From Conidiobolus incongruus B7586 (taxonomy: Eukaryota; Entomophthoromycota; Entomophthoromycetes; Entomophthorales; Conidiobolaceae), in contig JNEM01013165.1 in the NCBI GenBank assembly GCA_000697335.1, forward strand, positions 1 to 17,539: a stretch of DNA of 17,539 nucleotides, in the 5' to 3' direction. Numbering within the stretch: the stretch's first letter is position 1; every line of letters starts with the position of its first letter. The notes under the pieces are model-generated. The model was given only the letters and a program-made list of their open reading frames with translations. It did not search any database and had not been told where the DNA came from. A program made the position numbers and the translations under genes. Below are positions 1 through 9,719 of the stretch, in pieces.

Positions 1-660
1 TTAATATTAAAATATATTAAAATATTCTAAATAATAATTTAAATCAATTATTAGATAATATTTATAAAATAAATCAAATATTATTTTTTAATAACATAAT
101 AATTTTCATTATATCACTATTTTTATTATCAAAGAGTTTAAAAATAATAAAATAATAATTATAAAAGAATAATTTAATCTTTTAACTTTAATCTAATTAA
201 ATACTTTTGGGATTAATTAAAAAAATTAAAACTTTCTAATTAGTAAAAAATTTAAAAAAGCTTTAAAAATATTTTTAAAAAGCTTAAAACAAAATTAATA
301 TTTATTAATATAAGAAATTAGTTGAATTTATACCCTATAAACTAAAAAAGTTAAGAAAATAAAAAATAGATATACTAAGTTTTAATTTTCTTTTTATAAC
401 CAAAATATACAAATTTATGACTTATCTTAGATAAACTTTAAGTTTTAATAGATCAACTAATAATTGATATAATTTAATCAAATATATCCTATTATAAAAT
501 ATAATATAAGTTTATTATATAGTTTAATTTAAATTGATTTAATTAAGAATTAATAAAATTATTAATAAATATAAAATTGATTATAATTTTTTGACTCACA
601 TTTGAAAGCCAATGCATATTTAATAATAATTAAAGTTATTATTTATAATTATATTTAAAA
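1..660. repeat. Decayed AT-rich repeat, copy A (truncated by window start)
   Basis: This stretch has no open frame and no CpG dinucleotide up to position 714. It aligns, inverted, with 9735-10355. Landmarks fall at matching spacing: a GGGATTA block (209-215 here; its complement at 10134-10140), ACCCTATAAAC (332-342; 10003-10013), and an ACAAATTTAT block near 400-418 (about 9927-9943). The outer part, about 400-640, also matches 11085-11340 in the same orientation. The copy reads left to right and its outer end lies near 640-660. The rest of the element is beyond the window. I do not recognise the family. It is old and heavily eroded. Confidence 0.7.
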
Positions 661-785
661 AAATAAAGAGTATTAATAATAATATCAATTTAATTTTTTC
701 TAAAATATTTTCACGAATAATACTTTGGACATCATATAATATTGGATATAATGATATATTATTTAAATATTATGGCCAGATATAT

Positions 786-791
786 TTTATT
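786..791 (-). terminator. Poly(A) signal AATAAA of the F-box/LRR gene
   Basis: On the minus strand AATAAA lies about 30 nt after the TAG stop of the 819-2330 gene. This is the expected position for a fungal cleavage/polyadenylation signal. AATAAA is common by chance in DNA this AT-rich, but all three intact genes here have one 30-55 nt after the stop. Confidence 0.4.
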
Positions 792-818
792 AGTAATAAA
801 CTATGATAGATATTTATA

Positions 819-2330
819 CTATTTAAAATAATATGGCTTCCATTTAGTTTGGGGTTTATATATATAGCCTTTATGGCATCGCTGTTGAGTTTGAACCCAA
901 TAGTGAAAGCCTTCAAATCTTGATAGATGGTTATGAAATAGTTGGGAAATTCCTATCGTTCGGACTTTAGGTTGATATCGATAGAAATTCAAAATTTCGA
1001 GATTGGTAAATTGGTGAAGATAACGGGGCTGGAAAGTTATGATATCTAAATTAATAAGAGTAAGAGATTTGAGTGTTTGTGCACAGGAATAATAAGCTCG
1101 ATGAAGCTCAGTATCGAATAGATTTTCCAAAGCGGGTAAATCTTCATGTATGCCAAACTGTTCTGGATATTGAATTATTAAGGAAATTAATAAAGGGCAA
1201 TTTCGATAAATTGACCTGGCCACAGAAGGGATATTCTTATTGATATTAATATGAAGTTCTTGTAGCTGAGGCATATTTCTCAAAAGATTGTCGATCGACC
1301 CTGCACATAAACCGTTAAACTTTAATTCAAATTTCGTAATCCAAATAGGATTCAATAAAGAGACCAATCTATTAACTCGAACAATTTTGTCATATTCCCA
1401 CTGGAGGTGTTCTTTATTTGCAAGAGTAAGTGATTGTAAATTTGGTGAATCCTCGCTAATGATTGACAGAGCCTTCTGAGTAAGGACATTAAATTCAAGT
1501 TGCAAATGCCGAATTCGAGTACTGGCTCGAAGTATTTTCTTCAGAGTCTTATATGTGTCAAAAGAATGATTAATAACAAATCGAATCCTTTCCAGTGAAT
1601 GGTTTGGATGAAGATAAGGCACTAATAGGCGTGTAGAAGGAAGAAATGAGCAGCTTAATTCTTGAATCGTTCTATGCCGTGTGATAGTTTTTTCAAACGA
1701 TCTTGGATTGTTAAGTAATTGAACACTACATAAGCTTAATTTAACAAATGAAGAAGGTAATTGAATTCCTTGAGGATTAGGATCTAAGTCACCGTGTTTT
1801 TTAATTACCACTTTTTTTAAATCCAACTCAACTAATTGCGTCAGATTTTGTAGAGCTTGTAATATTAGATCCTCACCAATTTCAATAAAAGCAATTCGAA
1901 CAAATCTGACATTAGAAAAAATCGAAAAAATATTCTTCTCAAGAGCAAAAGGAGCCAGAAATCCCATTCCAATGCTTTGGACAAATTCTCGAATATTAAA
2001 GTTATCATTTATAAAATCGTCGATTTCTGAGTTAATAGCCTTAATATCAATTCCTTTTCTCTTATTTGCTTTATATCGCGAATTATTTCTAAAGAGGGTG
2101 AGGTGAGCTGCTTTCGTAGGACAAATGATAGAGTTAAAGTATTTTGAAGCAAGGCGAAGTGATAATGTTGTTGAACGGTTCAAATATTGTAGAGCTTGCT
2201 CGATAACTAATCTTCTTTGGCCTTCATCTAAAGTATTAAACCCAGTATTTCCTGTGTTCAATCTCAAAGCATTTTGTAAAGGTCGGGAAAGAATATTTGG
2301 GGGATCTTGATTTAGATTTGCTTGTTTCAT
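819..2330 (-). CDS. Divergent F-box/leucine-rich-repeat protein, 503 aa
   Basis: This is a single uninterrupted frame starting at ATG 2328-2330 (A at -3) and ending with TAG. The open frame extends five codons upstream, but only to a TTG, so this ATG is the eukaryotic start. Residues about 34-70 resemble a degenerate F-box: hydrophobic helix LVIEQALQYL, then LSLRLASKYFNSII, the usual L..R.vSk.f..i pattern. The rest (about 135-460) is LRR-like, with irregular repeats such as LVELDL (166-171), LPSSFVKLSL (191-200), LQELHI and LEILNF, and no membrane segment or signal peptide. By family analogy it would be a cytosolic or nuclear substrate receptor of an SCF (Skp1-Cullin-F-box) ubiquitin ligase; the substrate is unknown. 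The F-box lacks the typical leading Pro, so Skp1 binding is uncertain. It is divergent from, and paralogous to, the gene at 4335. Confidence 0.8.
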   Translation of the reverse strand: MKQANLNQDPPNILSRPLQNALRLNTGNTGFNTLDEGQRRLVIEQALQYLNRSTTLSLRLASKYFNSIICPTKAAHLTLFRNNSRYKANKRKGIDIKAINSEIDDFINDNFNIREFVQSIGMGFLAPFALEKNIFSIFSNVRFVRIAFIEIGEDLILQALQNLTQLVELDLKKVVIKKHGDLDPNPQGIQLPSSFVKLSLCSVQLLNNPRSFEKTITRHRTIQELSCSFLPSTRLLVPYLHPNHSLERIRFVINHSFDTYKTLKKILRASTRIRHLQLEFNVLTQKALSIISEDSPNLQSLTLANKEHLQWEYDKIVRVNRLVSLLNPIWITKFELKFNGLCAGSIDNLLRNMPQLQELHININKNIPSVARSIYRNCPLLISLIIQYPEQFGIHEDLPALENLFDTELHRAYYSCAQTLKSLTLINLDIITFQPRYLHQFTNLEILNFYRYQPKVRTIGISQLFHNHLSRFEGFHYWVQTQQRCHKGYIYKPQTKWKPYYFK

Positions 2331-2362
2331 TTTAAAAGATTTCAAAGATATAGATAATAAAA

Positions 2363-2374
2363 GAGCATTTATAC
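2363..2374 (-). promoter_or_regulatory. TATA-like element upstream of the F-box/LRR gene
   Basis: Read on the minus strand this is GTATAAATGCTC, about 33-44 nt before the ATG. The same core with one extra A, GTATAAAATGCTC, lies upstream of the LPMO gene (15858-15870). The distance to the ATG would leave a very short 5' leader, so either the leader is only a few nucleotides or this is not the TATA box in use. Confidence 0.35.
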
Positions 2375-3059
2375 TTTTATCTCAATAAATTACATTAAAT
2401 AATAAATATACACAATTATGATTGGAAATAGAGATTAGAATTGGTTTACATCATTATGAATTTTGAAATTTTTATCAGATTTTATTCTGTACCCACATCA
2501 CTTATAAAATTACAAATTTGGTGAGCACTGAGGTTGATTTTTAATAAAATGCAATTATTCGAATACAATTGATCAAATTTCAACAGTAATATCATTAATT
2601 GAAAAATGATTTGAGATACATATTAGGCTTGAATAGTCAGTTTAGGTCAATTAAGAAAGAGATAAGCAAATCCAGATATATTGTTATCAAATCTCAATAT
2701 AATAATTCATATATAATAAAATCAATAATATTTATATACAAAATTTTCAAATTAATATATAGGTTTGTTTAAAATTTAGCATATTCTTCACATTTTGCAA
2801 TTAATAATTATGATGTCAGCATACCAAAGATCAGCCGAAGTAAAAAGATTTATATTTTAAATTTCAGTTATGAAAATGAGTGTATTATTGGCTATAATAA
2901 ACTTTCATAGACCAATCGATATTGAAAATATTTTATTAATCAATCGTTTGAATCGCTTATTTATTTTTCCTATAATACAAAAACAATGTTATTAATTTCA
3001 GCAATAGTATTACCACGAGTCAGATGACTCTTCTCTTATCAAATATATTTACATTATTC
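2375..3059. other. AT-rich intergenic DNA, no feature recognised
   Basis: This is the left half of the divergent intergenic region between the two LRR genes. Both strands carry stops in all frames. I see no RNA gene, tandem repeat or long inverted repeat. It retains CpG sites (for example near 2559, 2833 and 2918), so it is unlike the CpG-free repeat blocks. Confidence 0.5.
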
Positions 3060-3344
3060 TAATGTAAAAATGATTTCCCCCTGCAAAGTCAGCCGCTTCA
3101 GCTCTATTTTTTTAATTTTCTGATGATACAAGCCACCGGAGAACTTCATAAATTCCTTGTCCAATTCACTCTATGTAAATCCGGAATTAAGGCTATTCTC
3201 AATTAGGCTAGCTCGATTTGAGTCCTCTCAATTATCTGACTTAAATCAATAAATCACCTCTCTCCCTAACATTTACCTCGAATTCTCCAAATTTTTCTTG
3301 TTCAAGCTAATTCAAACACGTCTTTCTCAATTCGTGTTGGTATG
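3060..3344 (+). promoter_or_regulatory. GC-richer, pyrimidine-rich island; possible promoter or 5' leader of the LRR gene
   Basis: Composition changes sharply here. Plus-strand runs rich in C and T (for example around 3255-3330) stand out from the AT-rich flanks and look like a fungal transcription-start or leader region. No reading frame is longer than a few dozen codons. The island ends at GTATGT (3339-3344), which matches the fungal 5' splice consensus. A good acceptor, TTTTCTTCAG, sits at 4118-4127, about 200 nt before the ATG at 4335. A leader exon joined by an intron of about 790 nt is therefore possible, but it is an inference. The island may instead be a promoter or an old gene remnant. 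Confidence 0.3.
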
Positions 3345-4334
3345 TTTAATTCAAAATATTTATTTTCAATATTAATATTTTATTAAAATATTGAGAAAGC
3401 TTAATTAGAATATGATTTAGTTTAATTAAATATAAAACTTAAATAATTTTTTAATATATTTAAAAGAAAGTTGAAGTTATTGGGTGTTATTAATATTCTT
3501 AATATAATCAAATAATAAATGATAATTATATAAACTATATATAATTTTGATTTAATCAAATTACTAAGATATATAGTTATTCATATTATGTCATTGATAA
3601 AATTTGAATTGGGTTATAAACGTTATGAAACATGTTTAAATCTTTTTGTAATCATGTTAATAATGTATATCATATTAGGTTTCTAGTAATTGGGTATATT
3701 TTCAAAAATAGATACGTAATATATTCATTATTATTAAATTGATAATAATCTATTATTTCAATAAATTGAATTAATTCCGCTTATCTAATCTATTTTAGCT
3801 TATATAATAAGAATAGGTTTAAGTACCTAATTGTTGAAGTTGTTAATATAGTCATGTGTATGCATAACAATTATGAAATTATTATTGATTAAATCTTATT
3901 TTCAAAATATCGGCAATTTGAACTAATTAAAAATTAAAATTCAAAATTGATATTCCATTCTATCAAAAGTTGCTATACAAGTTGAAATGGTTCAAAAAAT
4001 TTACATCAACATACTACCCTACCATGACTATTTTAAATAGATTTTAGTAAGTTTATAGATTTTTATATATTAATTATACTATTAAAAAAATATTGTAATA
4101 AAATATCTTTTGTCATGTTTTCTTCAGAGGTTATATGGAAACACCAAATTATTAATCTAAACCTGTTGAAAAATTGAATCTAAAATAACTAATTGGAGGC
4201 TGTGAGTTGATAGCAAATTGGAGTGATTACGTCAATAGTTCAGATTTGTCTCTTGAAGCACCTTGCAACCACAATAAATACATTGCAAATCTGTATTTAA
4301 TTCATAACTTCTGTGTTTAAGCCTATATTTCAAT
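3345..4334. other. AT-rich intergenic DNA or putative leader intron
   Basis: There is no coding frame. The stretch is AT-rich but keeps CpG sites (about 3621, 3716, 3778, 3910 and 4230), so it is not one of the CpG-free repeat blocks. Near the 3' end a pyrimidine tract ends in CTTCAG (4122-4127). The last 200 nt before the ATG contain short upstream ATGs, for example near 4135. No repeat or RNA gene is recognised. Confidence 0.4.
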
Positions 4335-5438
4335 ATGGATAATTCAAATTATGATGAGGAATCAACCCACTCTCCTGGTTCAGACGCTTCCACCTCAGAT
4401 GATTCAGTAATCTGGGTAGAAGTCGGTGAGGACTGGGCTTCTCAATCTCCAAGCTTCTCTTTATCCCCACTCCCAGAATGGAATTCCTCCCCAAGGTCAA
4501 ACTTAAATTCGTCAGCTTTGATGCCCGAATCTGATACTGACTTTATCTTCAGCCCTAGTTCTGAAGATATAACCAGATATTCAGATCAAAGTTCAGTAGA
4601 AACGAGCGCTGTATTTTCGCCTGATAATGTAACCCAAATGGTCTTTGACAATATCGAAATAGAGCTCAGCAATTTTTTTGAGATTATTCGAACATCCCCG
4701 CATTTGGTCGAATTGAGCATCTACAGAATTACCATTACTGGAGAATACCAAGGACCAGATAGAAGAATCGGGCTTCCTTCAACCTTAAAGCGTCTGAATT
4801 TTAAGCCGTCGATTTCTGAGTACCCCACCGAATTCCCAACCCTGTTTCATTCTTATGGTCAACTAGAATCACTCGCCACCAACAACGTAACCCTACTCAA
4901 TCACTTAAATCAATGCGCTCACACTCTACGAAAGCTTGAGATCGATTGTCGACATATCACTTTGGGTAAAAAGTACATAAGCATTTTCAAAACATTAACG
5001 AAGATTGAAGAAGTAACGATAAGGTGTAATGCCATTTGCTTTAGCTTAATGAACACACTTAATTCTCCATTGAATTTGCTGAATATCAACGCTAGGTTCC
5101 CTGGCTTCCCCGAGAGGGCTTCTGCTCCTCAGTGCTATTCTTTAACCCAGCTTTCTCTCATTTTACCTGTCGATAGCTTGTGGCTCAATCATTTTGTCTC
5201 GTCTTGTCCCAATACCACTTTTTTGGTTATCCACTATGAAACAATTAAAAATGACCTCAATATCCTTTGTAGATTCCGTAAACTCAATACTATCGAAATA
5301 CTCGAATATGCTGAGCCGCAATTCTCTTTAAGCCAAATTACCGAGCTCGAAACCCTTGACCGTATTGTGCTAATTGGTAAACGAATAAAATTGCTACAAG
5401 GATCATTGGAAAACTTTGTTCAAGAATTTCCACAATGA
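4335..5438 (+). CDS. LRR-like protein with acidic Ser-rich N terminus, 367 aa (paralog of the 819-2330 gene)
   Basis: The frame starts at an ATG in good context (A at -3, G at +4) and ends with TGA; a poly(A) signal follows at 5483. Residues 1-100 are low-complexity, rich in Ser, Asp, Glu and Pro, and probably disordered. From about 105 on the protein is LRR-like. LVELSI (124-129), then LPSTLKRLNF (147-156), mirrors LVELDL...LPSSFVKLSL in the divergent neighbour with nearly the same gap (23 versus 25 residues). Later SSCPNTTFLVIHYE parallels RNCPLLISLIIQYPE. I see no F-box, signal peptide or membrane helix. It may be an F-box family member that lost its F-box and gained another leader, or an upstream exon may carry one. 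Function is not known; a protein-interaction role is the only safe inference. Confidence 0.75.
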   Translation: MDNSNYDEESTHSPGSDASTSDDSVIWVEVGEDWASQSPSFSLSPLPEWNSSPRSNLNSSALMPESDTDFIFSPSSEDITRYSDQSSVETSAVFSPDNVTQMVFDNIEIELSNFFEIIRTSPHLVELSIYRITITGEYQGPDRRIGLPSTLKRLNFKPSISEYPTEFPTLFHSYGQLESLATNNVTLLNHLNQCAHTLRKLEIDCRHITLGKKYISIFKTLTKIEEVTIRCNAICFSLMNTLNSPLNLLNINARFPGFPERASAPQCYSLTQLSLILPVDSLWLNHFVSSCPNTTFLVIHYETIKNDLNILCRFRKLNTIEILEYAEPQFSLSQITELETLDRIVLIGKRIKLLQGSLENFVQEFPQ

Positions 5439-5445
5439 GAATTTG

Positions 5446-5470
5446 AGGTAGCACCACGTGTCTGCCACCT
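5446..5470 (+). promoter_or_regulatory. Stem-loop with CACGTG core in the 3' UTR of the LRR gene
   Basis: The arms AGGTAGCA (5446-5453) and TGCCACCT (5463-5470) pair at 7 of 8 positions around a 9-nt loop that contains CACGTG (5455-5460), a palindromic E-box. It lies just after the stop and before the AATAAA. It could be an mRNA 3' structure or a bHLH (basic helix-loop-helix) factor site for something downstream. The hairpin is visible; its role is inference. Confidence 0.35.
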
Positions 5471-5482
5471 TTGGAAAATTTA

Positions 5483-5488
5483 AATAAA
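5483..5488 (+). terminator. Poly(A) signal AATAAA of the LRR gene
   Basis: This AATAAA lies 45 nt after the TGA stop, followed by an A-run and a T-rich stretch, as in fungal 3' ends. It supports the gene ending here rather than being spliced onward. Confidence 0.45.
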
Positions 5489-5572
5489 AAATTTATTGTT
5501 CCTCTGATTAATATTTTAACATTGATTTATAGTTAAACTATTCATATTCTAAATCTTATTTTTCAATAGGAA

Positions 5573-5770
5573 AATAGCAATTTTGTCACCCGCACAAATT
5601 CCCCAAGAGCTACAGCAGTCATTCTTCCAAAATGTCAACAGTTGCGGCTCGAAGAAACAAGCTAATGAAGAGGGGAACATGCTTGACAGGTCCTCACGCG
5701 ATAACATTAGCCACTGTGCGTTCACAAGGTTTGATAGGATGTGGAACAGGAATATTCATGTGAAATAGAG
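5573..5770 (+). other. GC-richer island with short open frames; possible gene relic
   Basis: The island starts right after TTTTTCAATAG, which looks like a splice acceptor, and is much richer in G+C and CpG than its surroundings. Two overlapping plus-strand frames are open. One runs 5583-5768 and has no ATG; its beginning (IPQELQQSFF) weakly recalls the start of an F-box. The other is ATG 5632 to TGA 5763, 43 aa, Gly-rich at its end. Neither gives a recognisable protein. The likeliest reading is a remnant of a coding sequence, perhaps of the neighbouring F-box family. A small expressed gene is not excluded. Confidence 0.3.
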
Positions 5771-6430
5771 AGAGATGTATTTATTAATGCTTAATAGTAC
5801 CAGTCCTATTATAGGTATACTGAGCAGTGGACGTGACAGTAACGAGGGAAAATTATTATCAGGATGCTCGTTTCCAGTATTATGCCGGTCATGGTTTGTA
5901 GGTTAGAACTTAATGTTGAGGGAATTGGAAAAATACATGGTTTATTTCATGATAATTCCTTCAATAAATTTGACACGAAGGGATTCAGTTAATACTTTCA
6001 AATTTTGCTTAAGTGATCACTACCAAAGATTTTTTTAACATATGTTATGTTTAGGAGGACAATTAATCCATTTTATTTGGAATATGAAATGAATGAAAAG
6101 TACTTTTTTAATATATATTAATTATATATGGAAAATGACTATTACGTAGGAGTTCGAATTTTATCCATATTGATATATTATATTGAAATTTCACAATTCC
6201 TATTAGCTTGTACTCTCCGATTTCTTTTTTAAAGTATAAAAATCTGTAGTGGTGATATTAATTAACAATATTTTATTCAACTATATTACACATATCCTTA
6301 TTTATATAATATTATTAGTCAATTTAGTTTAATTGTAAATTATCAAATTTAGAATATTTGGACAATGAATCAGCTTGAATATCCTAATACTGTTAAAGTC
6401 AATTTTATTTAAATAAAGAGTAGATTAATT
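5771..6430. other. Intergenic DNA of mixed composition, nothing recognised
   Basis: Part of it (about 5800-5990) is moderately G+C-rich with CpG sites at 5831, 5840, 5869, 5888 and 5977, and may belong to the same relic as the island before it. After about 6000 it becomes AT-rich. There is no coding frame, RNA gene or clear repeat. Confidence 0.4.
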
Positions 6431-6434
6431 AATT

Positions 6435-6960
6435 ATTTTGCATAGTTTAAATAGTAACATTTCCTGAGAAAGCAGTACTCTGATCAGAATTAGTAGAGGG
6501 GTGATTCAGTATAGTCGGCTATCAGGCGGGTTGAGACGGAGCTTTATTGATTTTGTCAAATAATGAGAACTCAGATCGAGTAAATTTTCCTATTATCGCA
6601 GATCAGGAGACCCATTCAACCTTCACAATTCAAACCACTCATAATTTCCAAGAGATCCGCTTGCAACATGATCAACAAATCCATCAACTTTTGGAATCAA
6701 CCATTTAATCTGATCTGCTACCCGAAGTACAAGAGAACACTTTAACCTAATTATAAGTATACTGATGCAACTCAGTTATCACGTTGCTCCTCTTCCTAAG
6801 GTACTATTCTACAATATAGGTCAAATAATAAACTACCACAATTATATTATCTAACAAGCGCTATCCTGGAAGTCGACTATTTACTTAAAAGTTATTGGAC
6901 GCTTGACTTCCCAGCCAGTGTCATTACAAAATTTTTAAATTTTTCTCAAAACACCTTCAA
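6435..6960. other. Second GC-richer island with broken short frames; possible gene relic
   Basis: Composition rises well above the flanks, with several CpG sites (about 6515-6538, 6578, 6598, 6657, 6722, 6782, 6859, 6874 and 6900). Plus-strand frames are open for only up to about 60 codons and none has a convincing ATG start. One stretch around 6545-6710 is polar and Gln/His-rich. I recognise no family. It looks like a decayed gene, host or mobile; I do not assign it further. Confidence 0.3.
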
Positions 6961-7129
6961 GGAAATTTTTCTATTATATTATTGTTATAAAATTCAACTA
7001 TTAAATTTGCACAAAAAATTTGATTAAATAACTTATAGTTGGGAACCATAATTTTATATATCAGCTATTTCATATTAGATTTTTTGGGGTAACAATCATA
7101 TCTATTTCCTTGACGTTACCTTCGAAAAA

Positions 7130-9700
7130 GTATATACCTTATAAACATGTCATTTTTATTTGACCATCATTTAATTTAGCATATTAATAAGCAAATAGGC
7201 TATAATTAATATATTGTTTAAATAGTTATATTTATATAATTCTATATTATATTAACTAAATAACTTTTGCAAAATCATTTTAAGGATATATAACACATTT
7301 AATCCTTTATATTTTGGGTAAAATATGACTTTACTTAATAACCATATAATAAATACTATATACCTTAAAATATTAAATTGATTTGATATATTTTTATTAA
7401 TAATGATAGTCAAAATTTGAAACTATTTTATCATAATAAATTGATAATAAATTCAAATCTTTTGTTTTTATATTACTTATATTATATTCAATATTAATTT
7501 ATTGTATATAATCTTTTGATTTAAATCTTCTTTTTAATTTGTGTTTTTATTTAAATTTATTATTTTAATATATAATTATTAATTATTTTTTTTTGATTTT
7601 TGATAATCCAAATGATGGTTAAATTTTCTATCATATTTATATTATTTATTGGCTTTGAATTATAATATAATATATAATTTATATAATGCTCAATATTGTT
7701 ATATCTTACATCAATAAATAATCATTATTAATGATATGAATTATTAAGATAATAATATAGTTTTTATAATATATTATTTAGCTAATCTCTTTATATTATA
7801 AATATATAAGTAATATATAGTAATTTTTATAAAATAACATTATATATAATTAAATCCAATAAAATAATAACAAAATTAAATATATAATCAATATTATAGT
7901 TTTTTTGAAATTAAAAATATTCAAACAATATCATTTATTATTAAATCTGTTTATATAATTAAAGATATATTTTGAAATATAATTAATTAAACAATATAAT
8001 AATGTAATAGTAAAATATTAATATAATATAAAGAAAAACTTAATATAAAAATAATGTGGTATAGAATATAGTGATATAATATGGTAATATAAACAAAGTT
8101 TAATTAAATTCTAAATTAAAATAAGTCACTAATATATTAAGATTGATATTAGTTAATATTAATATAATATAATATTAATAGAATAAAATCCTAATTTTAG
8201 GAATAATATAAGAGATAATAAATAATAAAATTTAGAAAAAAGAAAAACTCTATTTATTAAATAATTTAATATCATTTATATAATTAATTTAGCTATAAAA
8301 ATATAAATTCATTATATAATTTATTGTTAATTAAACTATATAGAAATATATAAAAGAATTTAAAGAATTACTTTTTTAATATATTTTTAATAAGTTTTTT
8401 AAAAAACATATACTTCTTAGATTTTTATAAATAAGTATAAGTTAAAATATTCTTAATATTTTCTAAAGTTTTTAAATAACTTATTTAATAAGGTAAATTA
8501 TTTATTATATATAAATAAAATCTTTATTCTTAATAAAATTAGATATAATTATATAATTAACATAGTAATTTTTTATTTTAATTATTAATTATATTTAGTT
8601 TTAGAGTTTTTAATTAATTAAACAAAGAGTTAAAATCTTTAAAATAAGTTTTGATTTTAGATATGTGAAAAATAAGGTTAGTCTTTATAACTAGAGATAA
8701 TATTAAGTTAATATTTTTAAAATTTAATTTAATAAATTAAATCTTATAAGGACTATAATGTAATAGTAAGTATTTTAGATTTAAGCTAAATTTAAGTAAA
8801 ATAGTTTTGAAAATAGAATATTCTAAAAAAATAAGTATATTAATTTTATATTTAAGAGGGTTTCTGAATAATTATAAATATTATTATTTTATAATCCTTT
8901 GATTTTCCATTAAGTTAAATTTAACAAAAAAATTAATATACTTGGTATAAAGTTAAAATTTAATAAAATCTAAGGGTAAATTAATTAAAAATTTTAGAAT
9001 AATTATTAAATTAAGATATTAATTATAATTAATAAAATAAAAGTTAAAACTTATTGATTTATTAATTGAGGTGTTAAATAAAAACTAAAGTTAATAGATA
9101 TAGATATTTTAATTTAGTTAATTAATGCCAATAAGAGCTCTAATTAATTATTTTAAGATTTTAATAGCTTTTTCATTAAATTCATTTATTTAATAAAGAT
9201 TAATAATAAATATAATTAGATTAATCTTAAGGGAAAAAATAATAATTTTTAAAGTTAAAATTTAAACTATATACCTTTATTTAATATAATAATTTATATA
9301 ATTTTATAATAGATAAAGATATTAGAGAATAATAATTATATAATATTTTTAACTATTAAAATTTCAATATAAAGAATAAATTAAGTATATTTAGAAAATA
9401 AAACAATTATAATTAATAAGTTATTATAATCATTTGATGATTTAAGAATTATTATAAAATTAAGTTAAATTTATTATTAAGTTCTTTTTAAACTTATAAG
9501 GGAATAAGTTTATAATATTTTAATCAGGTAATATATTTAATTCTTTATCATATATTTTAGGTATTAATATATCTCTAACCTAATTTAATTATAAAAAGCT
9601 AATAATATTTTGTTTTTATTTTTTTAATAATTTTTAATTAATTTTAATACTTTTTAATAAGTAAGTTAAAATATTATTAAATATTACTTGTTAAATTTTA
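7130..9700. repeat. CpG-free, extremely AT-rich block (decayed repeat DNA)
   Basis: From 7125 to 11827 I found no CpG on reading every line, although C and G each still occur at several percent. Both strands have stops in every frame at short intervals. Sequence texture matches the decayed repeat copies at 1-660 and 9720-11340, so this is most likely further old mobile DNA, possibly nested insertions. Family and boundaries cannot be set by eye. Confidence 0.5.
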
Positions 9701-9719
9701 AAAATATCAGAAATATATA

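Noticed and set aside
2331-2345. Five-codon N-terminal extension of the F-box/LRR frame
   Set aside because: It begins with TTG, not ATG. A eukaryotic gene would start at ATG 2328-2330, which also has A at -3.
5455-5572. An intron from GTAGCA near 5448 to the acceptor at 5572, continuing the LRR gene
   Set aside because: The frame has already stopped at 5438 and a well-placed AATAAA follows; the donor is not a fungal consensus.
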